Positions 29,301-39,800 of a stretch of 64,000 nt of DNA are shown here, piece by piece; positions within the stretch are counted from its first letter, which is position 1; every line of letters begins with the position of its first letter. The position numbers and the translations under genes were made by a program. This DNA comes from Bacteroidota bacterium (GTDB lineage: Bacteria; Bacteroidota; Bacteroidia; AKYH767-A; OLB10): NCBI GenBank assembly GCA_016714535.1, contig JADKDR010000010.1, forward strand, positions 62,001-126,000, written 5' to 3'. The notes under the pieces are model-generated. The model was not told the origin of the DNA, did no database searches, and was given only the letters and a program-made list of their open reading frames with translations.

Positions 29301-32300
29301 GGCACACCAGTTTATACCTACTTATGGAACGATGGTGATACGAACGAAGATCGCAGTAACCTCATTGCCGGAACATATACGGTAACGGTAACAGATGCAA
29401 ACGGTTGTAATGCAGAGATTGTGATAGTTGTTAACCAACCTGGTTGCAAGTTAATGTCAAGCATTAGCAAAACCAATGTTTCTTGCTATGGCGCAAGCAA
29501 TGGAACTGCAACTGTTTCTGCTTCCGGTGGACTTATTCCTTATACGTATGCATGGAGCAATGGAGCAACAACTTCTTCAATAAGTGGTTTAACGCCAGGT
29601 TTTTATAATGTAATAGTAACGGATGCTGCTGGATGCACCTCTAAGAGTGTAATTTGCATATTTGATGGCGCGAAAATTACTATTAATATAGCATCAAGTG
29701 CCTCAATCTGTGGGGCTTGCAATGGAACAGCCATTGCGAATGTATCAGGAGGAAAGTCGCCTTATGCGTACTTATGGAGCAATGGTTCAACAAGTTTGAG
29801 CACAGGTTCATTATGCAGTGGCACATATACCCTTACAATTACGGACTCAAAAGGATGTACCAATGTAAGTTCAGTTAAGATTGATGACGAAGGAGAACTG
29901 ATTGACTGCACTATTTCGAAGACCAATGTAAATTGCTATGGTGGAAGCAATGGTTCTGCTGCAGTGAATGTAACTGGAGGCACGGGCCCTTACACTTACT
30001 TATGGAATAATGGAGCTACCACTGCAACAATTACAAGTTTGAGTGCAGGTAATTATACCGTAACTGTATGGAGCACTAAAGGCTGTAGCACTGAGTGTTC
30101 TGTTAAAGTTGGTCAACCGAAGTCAGCCGTAACATCCAGTGCCCTTGCAACTAATTCAACTTGTGGCGCATGTAATGGAACTGCTGTAGTAAATGCAGCT
30201 GGTGGTAATTCACCGTATACTTACCTGTGGAGTAATGGTCAAACGACTATGACTGCAACAGGATTATGTGCCGGTTACTATGATGTAACTGTAACAGATG
30301 CAAGGGGATGTACAAGCATGAGTACAGTGAAAGTAGATGATATCAGCCAGGCATTAACATGCAGTGTGACCAAGACCAACGTAAGTTGTCAGGGTGGCAA
30401 TGATGGAAGTGCAACTGTAGTTGTAATAGGAGGCACCGCCCCATACACGTATGCATGGAGCAATGGAGCAACAACAGCAACTATTGGAGGCTTATCAGCT
30501 GGAACCTATACCGTAACCGTATGGAGTGCAGCAGGATGCAGCACCGAGTGCAGCATTAAGATAGGTCAGCCTAAGTCAGTAGTAACCTGCAATGCAACAG
30601 CAACCAACGCAACCTGCGGAGGATGTAACGGCACTGCAACAGCAACAGCAACGGGTGGCAAGGCACCCTATACCTACCTGTGGAGTAATGGTCAAACGAC
30701 CATGACTGCAACAGGATTATGTGCCGGCAACTACGATGTAACTGTAACCGACTCAAAAGGATGCTCTAGCAACTGTACAGTGAAGGTAGATGATGCAGGT
30801 AGCACCATGAGTGCTTCTGCTACATCAACTAACGCATTATGTGGAGCATGCAATGGCACAGCAACTGTTAGCGTAAGTGGAGGCACCATGCCATACAGCT
30901 ATGCATGGAATAACGGCCAAACGGGAGCAACAGCAACCGGATTGTGTGGTGGCAACTACAGTGTAGTGGTAACCGATGCAAATGGTTGTACAGCTGCAGC
31001 TACTGTAAAGGTTGATGATAAGAATGCCACAATTGTGATGTTCTATCGTAAGCACTATCCAACTTGTAATGGCGGTAATGATGGTGGCGCAACCATAAAG
31101 CCTAGCGGAGGCACAGCACCATATACTTACCTGTGGAGCAATGGAAGCACAACAAAGCATCAGCCAACCTTATCAGCAGGTATCTATACGGTTACCGTAA
31201 CAGATGCAAATGGATGCAGCGCAAGCACGACCATAAAGATAGGCCAGCCGGCAGCTTTAGTAGCTGTAGGTAAGGGCAAAGATGCAACCTGCAAAGGTTG
31301 TGATGGAAAGGCAAAAGTATTAGTTGATGGAGGACGCGAGCCATATACCTACCTGTGGAGCAATGGAGCTACAACAGATGTAGTAGCTAACGTATGTGCA
31401 GGAACCTATGTGGTAACCGTAACCGATGCGGGTGGATGTCAGACCATGGCAACCGTAGTAATAAACGGAGGCCAGGCGAGCATTAGTGCGAGCATTAGTA
31501 AAACTCACAGCATATCATGCCGTGGTGGCAACGATGGTGAATTGACAGCAACAGCAACCGGAGGCTCAGCACCATACACTTATGCATGGAGCAATGGTCA
31601 GTCGGGAGCAATAGCAACAAATTTAACAGCCGGTATCTACACGGTAACTGCAACTGATGCAAATGGTTGCACGGGCACTGCTTCGTTCAGCTTAACTCAA
31701 CCACAAAAGTTGGTTGCTATCATTGGCAACAGTACCAACGCTGCTTGCGGATTGTGTAATGGAACAGCATCTGTCTCAGCTTCTGGTGGAACAGCCCCAT
31801 ATAGTTACTTATGGAGCAATGGTAGTACCAGTGACCAGATAAGCTCATTATGTGCTGGAACCTATACGGTAACAGTTACAGATGGTAAGGGTTGCGATGT
31901 AAACACCATGGTAACCATTACGGATGTACAGGATGAAGTGAAGGCCATTATACAAGTGGTAGCCCCTGTAAGTTGCCATGGAGCAGAAGATGGATCATTG
32001 AAGGCTAAACCTACTAGCGGCACAGGTCCATTCACCTTCTTGTGGAGCAATGGAGCAACCACGCAGGTAATAGGCAATTTGAAGGCTGGTAAGTATACAG
32101 TAACCGTAACAAGTGCTTATGGATGTACTGCGCAGGTAATGTATACCTTAGTGAATCCAAAAGATCCATGTGATAAGATTAAAACTGCCATGGAAGGCGA
32201 GGCCTTGTTGTCAAAGTTCAATGTTTATCCAAATCCAACATTAGGAAGATTTGTGGTGTCATTTAACGCTAAGCAATCAACATACTATAGCATTGATATC

Positions 32301-32463
32301 AAAAGACATCAATGGTAAGGTAGTAGAGAACTTCGGTAAGGTATCTGACGAAGGCTTGAATGAAGTAAACTTTGATTTAAGTGCTTACCCACCAGCAGTA
32401 TATACAGTTCGCTTTACTATGAACGATAATGTTCAGGTAGTGCGTGTGGTGAAGCAGTATTAA
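17348..32463 (+). CDS. Giant T9SS-secreted SprB-repeat adhesin with duplicated jelly-roll-like N-domain
   Basis: Surface protein of about 5038 residues once three single-base indels are corrected (one base missing near 23880, one missing near 25979, one extra A near 32302). A hydrophobic signal segment (SILILFIGTGISYVSHGQA) sits at residues ~31-50; a GTG at 17428 would give a more usual signal-peptide length than the ATG at 17348. A ~220-residue domain resembling carbohydrate-binding jelly rolls follows, then SprB modules, a second copy of that domain (from ~18617), then ~57 SprB modules, mostly alternating types, to ~32140. The C-terminus is a T9SS type A sorting domain almost identical to that of the first giant gene. 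Surface display through T9SS is well supported; adhesion or gliding is inferred from SprB, and the sugar-binding idea from fold-like appearance only. Confidence 0.85.
17501..19260 (+). repeat. Duplicated jelly-roll-like domain plus SprB module within the second giant gene
   Basis: Two ~640-base segments about 1.1 kb apart (from ~17501 and ~18617) encode near-identical domains beginning TGNQMPNGSFETETPGA and ending SSHENIDGVCIDDVCIKE. The NGSFE opening and the late IDDVCI strand are typical of secreted carbohydrate-binding-like jelly rolls. Many synonymous differences separate the two copies, so this duplication is older than the 453-bp arrays. Confidence 0.8.
20616..29440 (+). repeat. Array of ~18 tandem 453-bp SprB doublets
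   Basis: Each 151-residue period has an A module (CNEVVSGVVIDVLCNGGTDA, with cysteines at the start, middle and in the DAAGC loop) and a B module (GTPTDVTTNGGSDGSIDV, which lacks the first two). Copies recur at 453 bases from ~20616. One extra B-type half unit near 25580-25810 breaks the phase. From ~27632 the last four A modules change to CSMSLSGITVDIVCNGG (28085, 28538, 28991), showing a second, independently homogenised block. Confidence 0.9.
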
Positions 32464-32525
32464 GATTTGTAATAAGTAATTTACCGAAGCCCCTGTCAAG
32501 AAATTGGCAGGGGCTTTTTGGTTAT
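30328..32525 (+). repeat. Second copy of the long direct repeat (see 14632-16828)
   Basis: This copy covers the last SprB modules, T9SS tail, stop and terminator of the second giant gene. It carries one extra A in an A run near 32299-32302, which breaks the frame 150 bases before the stop. The other copy has the intact reading, so the extra base is probably an error. Confidence 0.9.
32488..32519 (+). terminator. Rho-independent terminator of the second giant gene
   Basis: Identical in sequence and position relative to the stop to the hairpin at 16791-16822: a 12-bp GC-rich stem, a GAAA loop and a T run. Confidence 0.9.
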
Positions 32526-32721
32526 ATGTTAAAACGAAAGAATAGGCAATTGAACACGATGGATTAATAAACGCTATTAAATGATAAGATTGCCTTGGCA
32601 ATTGATGGTGTTGATGGCAGTGTTATTTATATAGAAAGTTTTTAGAGACGGGTATTCGAAACGGAACATTTGTTGATTTATGATATATGAAGAGAAACAG
32701 CAAGAAATGTATCATAGCAAG

Positions 32722-32850
32722 TTGCGTGAAGGATGGCAGCGAATACCCCGCAGCTTGAAGGATGTGGGTAGGGCGAGGAGTAGCAGCGGACAGCCTGACC
32801 TGAAAAAAACATTAATACAACACACCTTTTTTTCGGGGCACGCCCAAACC
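32722..32850. other. Structured-looking intergenic element, possible ncRNA or dispersed repeat
   Basis: A GC-richer island in an AT-rich gap of about 420 bases between the second giant gene and the proline dehydrogenase gene. It has short purine-rich phrases (GGCAGCGAATACCCCGCAGC, GGGCGAGGAGTAGCAGCGGA) and a possible long-range pairing of GGGCG (32771-32775) with CGCCC (32841-32845). From memory it resembles an element that recurs between genes in many Bacteroidota genomes; that recall is unverified. No protein in it looks real. Confidence 0.35.
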
Positions 32851-32917
32851 TGTTTTTAAGTTCAAAAAGCGAGAGGCTAGGGGTAAAGGGCAATAATGAT
32901 TGTATTGGAGAATAAAA

Positions 32918-32925
32918 TATATTTG
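32918..32925 (+). promoter_or_regulatory. Candidate Bacteroidota -7 element for the proline dehydrogenase gene
   Basis: TATATTTG matches the Bacteroidota -7 consensus TAnnTTTG and lies 20 bases before the ATG at 32946. The nearest upstream TTG (32900-32902) is closer than the usual ~19-base spacing, so the -33 element is unconvincing. Confidence 0.45.
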
Positions 32926-32945
32926 CACGGATATTTCCAAAATCT

Positions 32946-34115
32946 ATGTTGTCATTTGAGAATTTAGAAAATGCATTTGCGCATAAATCGGATAATGATT
33001 TGCGCAGGGCCTCCATGTTGTTTAGCACAATCAACTACGCTTGGTTGGTACGTATATTAGAACCGTTGACAAAGATGGCCATGGCTATTGGGTTGCCGGT
33101 AAAGCCTATCGTAAAAGCTACCATATTCAAGCAGTTTGTTGGTGGCGAAACGATTGAAGAATGTAACGCGACTATTGATTTGCTGCATAATAATAAGGTT
33201 GGTAGCATACTTGATTATTCGGTAGAAGGGCAGGAAGGAGAGGATTCATTTGAGAATACAGCTAGTGAGATTATGCAAACGATTGATAAGGCGCGTGGGA
33301 ATGAGAAAATTTCGTTTTGTGTATTTAAAGTTACCGGGATAGCACGATTTGGATTGCTGGAAAAGTATAGTGCTAAGGAGCCATTAACAGATGCTGAAAA
33401 GGAAGAATGGAAGCGAATAGCAAACAGAGTGCATAGAATATGTAGGCATGCGGCTGAAAATGAGGTGCGAATTTTTATTGATGCTGAAGAAAGCTGGATA
33501 CAACAAGCAATTGATGATTTGGCGGATGCATGCATGGCCCTTCATAACAAAAAGGTAGCTTGGGTATATAATACCATACAATTATACAGGATTGACCGGG
33601 TTGAATTTTTAAAGACATCCCATAAGAAGGCGCAGGAAGGTGCTTACTTGCTTGGTGTAAAATTGGTGCGTGGCGCTTACATGGAAAAAGAAAGAGCGCG
33701 TGCCGAGGAACGAAATTACCCATCGCCTATACAAGCATCAAAATCAGATAGCGATACCGATTATGATAAGGCTGTACGCTACTGCATTGATCATATAAGT
33801 AATATAGCCTTGTGTGCAGGTACCCATAACGAAGCAAGTAGCATGTTGCTTGCAATACTTATGGATGAAAAGGGGATAGAGCACTCTAATGCACATGTTT
33901 GGTTTTCGCAATTGCTTGGCATGAGTGACCATATAAGTTTTAATTTGGCTTGTGCCGGATATAATGTTTGTAAGTATGTGCCATACGGGCCTGTGTCGGC
34001 AGTTATGCCTTACCTGTTCAGAAGAGCACGCGAAAATACTTCGATAAAGGGCCAAACCAGCCGAGAACTTAGCCTTATAAAAAGGGAATTACAACGAAGG
34101 AAGAAGGGCAAGTAG
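32946..34115 (+). CDS. Proline dehydrogenase (monofunctional)
   Basis: FAD enzyme oxidising L-proline to pyrroline-5-carboxylate, the first step of proline catabolism. The 389-residue protein has the family TIM-barrel motifs: KLVRGAYMEKER in the middle, THNE, QLLGMSD, and near the C-terminus YVPYGPV followed by PYLFRRAREN, whose arginines bind the substrate carboxylate in characterised enzymes. Length fits the single-domain form; there is no fused aldehyde dehydrogenase. No signal peptide, so it is cytoplasmic or membrane-associated. The stop is followed after two bases by the beta-mannosidase start, so the two are probably co-transcribed, although no metabolic link between them is obvious. 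Confidence 0.92.
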   Translation: MLSFENLENAFAHKSDNDLRRASMLFSTINYAWLVRILEPLTKMAMAIGLPVKPIVKATIFKQFVGGETIEECNATIDLLHNNKVGSILDYSVEGQEGEDSFENTASEIMQTIDKARGNEKISFCVFKVTGIARFGLLEKYSAKEPLTDAEKEEWKRIANRVHRICRHAAENEVRIFIDAEESWIQQAIDDLADACMALHNKKVAWVYNTIQLYRIDRVEFLKTSHKKAQEGAYLLGVKLVRGAYMEKERARAEERNYPSPIQASKSDSDTDYDKAVRYCIDHISNIALCAGTHNEASSMLLAILMDEKGIEHSNAHVWFSQLLGMSDHISFNLACAGYNVCKYVPYGPVSAVMPYLFRRARENTSIKGQTSRELSLIKRELQRRKKGK

Positions 34116-34117
34116 CT

Positions 34118-36677
34118 ATGCGTTTGTCTAGTACATTAAGTTTGAAGTTTCTTGTGCTACTATGCTTGCCTGCTGCTGCAATATTTGCTCAGGAAGCACG
34201 CATAAGCCTGAATGGGACATGGAAATTTAAACCTACTGATTCATTGAACTATTATCAAGCAACTGTACCGGGGAGTGTATACGTTGATTGGCAAGCAAAC
34301 GGATTTATTGACAATTTATTTTCGCCCGCTGCAGAGCAAGAACTTGCATGGATGGAAAATACAAACTGGGAGTATGAGCGTGAATTTGATGCTAGTGCAG
34401 CTTTTAACGAAGGGAAATTTGTACAATTGATTTGCGAAGGGATTGATACGTATGCTGAACTCTACCTAAATGATGCACGTATTGGTGAAACCAAGAGTAT
34501 GTTCTTGAAATATGAGTTTGATTGTAAGTCATATTTGAAGGAGGGAAAAAACAAGCTTAAAGTATTAATAAAATCACCAGTAGCAGCCGTAGTTAACGAT
34601 TCGCGTAACAAATTTATTTATCCTGCAGATAATGACAAGCATCCTCACAAAACCAGTGCTTATACCCGAAAGGCCGGCTATCAATATGGATGGGATTTTG
34701 CTCCACGCTTTGCAGCAGGTGGAGTATGGAAGGATATTTATTTGCTTAGTACGTCAGGTACAAGTATTGAAAGCGTGACTGTTAGGCCGGTTTTAAAAGA
34801 TAGCACCCTAGGTGATTTTTATTTTACGATTAACTTGAGAGAACCGATTGCTGATGCTATTGAAATTGATGTTACTGAGACTAATGGCTTTTGTGGAAGG
34901 ATTCATAAAGCGATGGTGGTGGAATCGCCTCAGTCTGTGTATAGATTAGCAGTTCCTGTAAAGGATCCTCGGGTATGGAATAGTTGGGAGCGTGGAGTTC
35001 CTTTTAGATATCGTTTTAACGTAGTTGTAAAAAGCAATAAGGATAGTGCAACCTATTCGGTGACTGCCGGCTTTAATGCTGTTAGTTTTGAGAGCCACAA
35101 GGATAACATTGGTAGTTCATTCCGTTTTGTTCATGATGGTGAGCCAATTTTTATTAGAGGTGCCAATTGGGTTCCGCTAAGTATGTTTCCGGGGGTTGTA
35201 ACGGATAGTGTATATGATGCCTATTTCCGCACAGCCAGGGTATTAAATATAAATATGCTGCGGGTGTGGGGTGGTGGAATTTATGAACGCGATTATTTTT
35301 ATGAATGTGCCGATAAATATGGCATATTGATATGGCAGGATTTCATGTTTGGTGGAACGTTGTACCCGAGCGATAAAGGTTTTGTTGATCGAGTTACACA
35401 AGAAGTCAAATATCAGGTGCAGCGACTTGCACATCATCCATGCATAGCATTATGGTGCGGAAATAATGAGATTGATGTGGCTATCAAAAATTGGGGTTGG
35501 CAACAATCCTATTCCTATGATAGTATAACCTGGTTGCAATTGCGAAAGGATTATAAGGATTTATTTGAAAAAAGAATTGATTCGATATTGAAGCGGAATG
35601 CATCGGGTGCCAGTTATGTGCATACTTCGCCATTAAGCAATTGGGGAAAGCAGGAGGATTTTTTACACTTTGATAATCATTATTGGGGAGTGTGGCATGG
35701 CGAGTTGCCGTTTAGCAGCTTCTATGAAAAAGTGCCTCGATTTTGCAGTGAGTATGGTATGCAGAGTTTTCCTGATGCAACGTTGATACCCGAATTTTTA
35801 AACAGTGCCAGCAATTGGCAGAGCGAAAACATTGAAACCCTTGCAACGAAGTTACAAGGGCAACAGGCTGTTGAATAAATACATTGAGGATTACTATCCG
35901 AAGGCTGCAACCATGACCGATTGGGTATATTTGAGTCAGTTGGTGCAGGCAGATGCATATTACCATGCCGTGGCAGCTCATAGAACCAACAAACCATTTT
36001 GCATGGGAACTTTGTTTTGGCAGTTTAATGATTGCTACCCTTCGGCCTCTTGGTCTGTATTAAATTATAACCACAGCAGTAAAGCAGCGGCATACACGAT
36101 ACAAAAGGTATTTAAGCCCGTACAGGCATTTGCAAGGATAAGGGGTGATTCGCTTTCAATAACGGTAGTAAGCGATCTGCTTAAGCCTGTTACCAACGAA
36201 TTGATAATAAAAATTATTACGATAGATGGTAACGTATTGTTTCAGAAAACAATTGCAGCTGAACTCGGAGCCAATAGTGTACAAGTTATTTTTAACGAAC
36301 CATTGAACAGGCTATGCGGTAGCAATAATAGGGATAATCTATATGTTCAATATAGCTTTGGTAAGACCAAAACCGACTTACCCTTTGTGTTGCTATTGGG
36401 CGATATAAAAAAGGCAACCTTGCCCCGCCCTACATTTGAAGCCAAGTTAACACAATAGCTAACAGGGAGGTAGTAACCATAAAGAGCAATTTTTTCTAAG
36501 TCAGTTCATATTTGGGTCGAGGGAGATGCCGAAGCCACCTTTAGCAACAATTATTTTGATTTGAGCTATCAGAACAATTTGCATGACCTAATTGTTAATT
36601 CAAAGTACAAAGGTCTGGAATTGAAGCAACGCATCCGCATAAAAAGCCTGTATGAGGCCACGATAGGAGGTAAATGA
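34118..36677 (+). CDS. Secreted GH2 beta-mannosidase (three single-base indels)
   Basis: Exo-beta-mannosidase that removes terminal beta-mannose from mannan- or glycoprotein-derived oligosaccharides. A signal peptide (FLVLLCLPAAAIFAQ) is followed by the sugar-binding and Ig-like domains and the TIM barrel. The acid/base is Glu451 in WCGNNEID and the nucleophile Glu545 in FCSEYGMQ. The frame breaks at an extra C in the run at 35838-35840; shifting recovers RSYKGNRLLNKYIEDYY and TLFWQFNDCYPSASWS. A first stop at 36456-36458 is not the end: one missing base near 36450 and one extra T near 36490-36495 restore ANREVVTIKSN and VEGDAEATFSNNYFDL, the usual C-terminal domain, ending at 36677. The corrected gene is 853 codons including stop, typical for the family. 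Probably functional in the organism. Confidence 0.85.
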
Positions 36678-36747
36678 CATTATTTTGCTTTAAAAAAATA
36701 TTTCCATACCAGAGTCGTTTTACTTGTTGTTCCGATTTGAAAACTAA

Positions 36748-36780
36748 GTTTTTATATCCGGAAGCCAACCACTAAATTTG
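36748..36780 (+). promoter_or_regulatory. Candidate promoter of porU
   Basis: TAAATTTG at 36773-36780 matches the Bacteroidota -7 consensus and lies 22 bases before the start codon. A T-rich GTTTTT at 36748-36753, 19 bases upstream, is in the right place for a weak -33 element. Confidence 0.4.
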
Positions 36781-36802
36781 CTCTATCAAATCTAAACAAT
36801 TA

Positions 36803-39800
36803 ATGAAAATAATAAAAACCGTTAAGTATGTTCTTTCTATCATAATGATGTATCCTTTGATTTCAATATCACAGGATATGAAGCGTACCATAACCTGGTA
36901 TGAGCCGGTAGAGGAACAGATTAAAGATGCAAAGCAAAAATTTATCATATTTGATAATTCTATACATGACTTTGAAAGCGGGTTTCCATATTATGTTGAG
37001 CGATTTGAAAACCTGGGTGCGGGAGTTGAATTTGAATTAGCTGATTATACGTTTGCACCGTTTGAACATAGCTCCCTGCTACCAGCCAATGCGGTAATAC
37101 CTGCCAGCATTAATGCTCAAACTATTGTATCATACAACCGCAAACAACCTGTATTGCGAGTAAAATTTTTGCCTTTTCGCAAAAATCAAAATGGACAAAT
37201 TGAAAAATTGATTTCGTTTACGTTGAAACAAAAAACTGCTAACCGTGCCATACAGCCAATTGCTGCAGGGAATCAGAAGTTTGCAGACCATTCGGTGCTA
37301 GCCAATGGCACATGGTATAAGGTTACGGTTAACAAGGAAGGTGTTTATAGAATGGATTATGATTTTATAAAGCGTAAATTTAAAACGGAGCCCGAGAGTA
37401 TTGATCCAAGCCTGATAAAAATCTATAACAATGGTGGAGGAATGCTGCCTTTTTCCAATTCGGTGGCAAGAGCAGACGACCTGCAGGAGATAGCCATTGA
37501 AACAGTTGGTATGGCTGATGGCAAGTTTGATAAGGAAGATTATATTTTGTTTTACTCCCAAGATCCAGTTAGATGGAAATTATCAAATACCGATAATCGC
37601 TACCATCATCAATTACATTTATACAGTGACAGCGTAGCGTATTTTGTAATGTTTGAAGGAAATGCAGGTAAGAGAATAGCTACCATTGCAAACAGTGGCC
37701 AATTGCCAAACACAACCATCACGACCTACGATGATTATCAGTATTTTGAAGAGGAGAAAACAAATTTCATTAAGTCGGGCCGCGATTGGTATGGAAGGCA
37801 GTTTGATGTTGATCCAGAACAAACTGTCATGTTCGATTTTTCGAACCTTAATACAAGCGAGCCCGCGTACCTGAGAACAGAGTTTGCCGCACGCACTTTT
37901 AATACGGATGTTTTCTTTGATGTAAGCTATAATAACACTCCGATCAATAAGCTAAAGGTTAATTTACTTTTTAGCAATTACCTCAGTAATTTTTGTAAAC
38001 CTACTTCCGATGAGTTTGGCAATGTCATTGATAAAACATTTAATGTGCAGCAAGGGCCCATTCCTATTAAGATGAAATTTACACGCATCAATGGGAATGC
38101 AAATGGTTGGCTTGATTACCTTGAAATTAATGTGAGCCGCAATCTGATATTTTCGCAATCATATATGCCTTTCAGAAGCAAGCAGAGCGCAGGTTTAGGA
38201 AAGGTATCGGCATTTAAGATTGCCAATGTGCAAGGCACCACTCCACGCTTGTGGGATGTAACACGTCATAATGAAGTGCAACAGCAGCAGTATTCTAATA
38301 CAGGAGGTATAGCAGAATTTGTTGCCGCTACTGATACCTTGAGACAATATATATTATTTATAGAAAACGCCATTCTTGAACCAACGTATTCTCAAGTTGT
38401 GGCCAATCAGGATATACACGGGCAACCCATACCTAAGATGGTTATAGTTGCACATCCAGAATTTGTAGATGAGGCCAATCGTCTTGCCGAATTTCATCTG
38501 AGCCATGATGGCATAACAACTTTGGTTGTAAGCACAACAGAAGTGTATAATGAGTTTTCGAGCGGGGTTACTGATGTGTCTGCAATAAGGGATATGTTGC
38601 GTATGTTTTATAAGCGAGCAACTCAGCCATCCGAAATACCAAAGTATCTATTGTTGTTTGGCGATGGTAGTTATGACAATAAGAATAATGAATACAAGTC
38701 AGGAAACTTTTTGCCCACCTTTCAAAGTAAAGATGGCTGCTCATTTGTTTCTTCATTTGTTACGGATGATTTTTTTGGTTTGCTTGATGATGACGAGGGA
38801 GAAGTAGATGGAACCGAAGAAGTTGATATTGGTATTGGAAGGTTTCCGGTTATTAATGACCAACAAGCGGCTACTTGTGTTGATAAGGTAATAAATTATT
38901 CGTCCAAACCGAGTGCTATCATTGAAGAAGCAGCATGCAATAATAATGCGACTACACCGCTGGGCGATTGGCGCAATACCTTATGTTTTATTGGAGACGA
39001 TGAAGATGGTGTTACCCATGTGAAGCATGCCGATAAAATGGCATTAATAGCTGCTCAAAAGGCTCCTGCTTATTTACAAGACAAAATTTATTTTGATTCA
39101 TTCGAACAAATAAGTACACCTGGTGGCGAGCGATATCCAGCTGTTAAAGATGCCATTACCAAGCGTGTAGAGCGAGGAGCATTGCTTATGAATTATGCCG
39201 GGCATGGTGGCGAAACAGGATGGAGCGAAGAGCGCGTGCTTGAAGTTTCGGATATACGTAGTTGGAAAAACGTAAACCGTCTTCCAATATTTGTTACAGC
39301 CACTTGTGAATTTAGCCGCCATGATGATCCTGGACGTATAAGTGCCGGAGAGTTGGTATTAATAAACGGAGAAGGTGGTGGAATTGGTTTGTTTACTACC
39401 AGTCGCGTTGCTTTTACTACATCCAACGAAACATTAAATACCTACCTGATTCAAAGCTTCTTTAATTTTTCGAATGGCAAACCAACCCTGGGCGAAGTAA
39501 TGCGCTATACCAAAGCACTTGCATCGGACAATGCTAACAGAAATTTTACCTTGCTGGGCGACCCGGCTGTAGTGCCGGCATATCCACAGTATAATATGTC
39601 CATTACCGAGATTAATGGAAAACCTGTTCAAGCTTTTAATGATACATTAAAAGCGATGAGCCTTGTAACTATGAAAGGGAAGGTAACCGACTTACAAGGC
39701 CAGTTACTTAGCAATTATAAGGGAGTTGCATACCCTACTATTTATGATAAGTCGCAAATAATAAATAACCTGATTAATGACCCCAGAACATCAAGTGCTT

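Noticed and set aside
20616..29440. Regularly spaced repeats suggestive of a CRISPR array
   Set aside because: The period is 453 bp, entirely coding, with no short repeat/unique spacer alternation and no cas genes.
32678..33034. 118-codon minus-strand frame over the start of the proline dehydrogenase gene
   Set aside because: Overlaps the structured intergenic element and the 5' end of a well-supported gene; composition is not protein-like.
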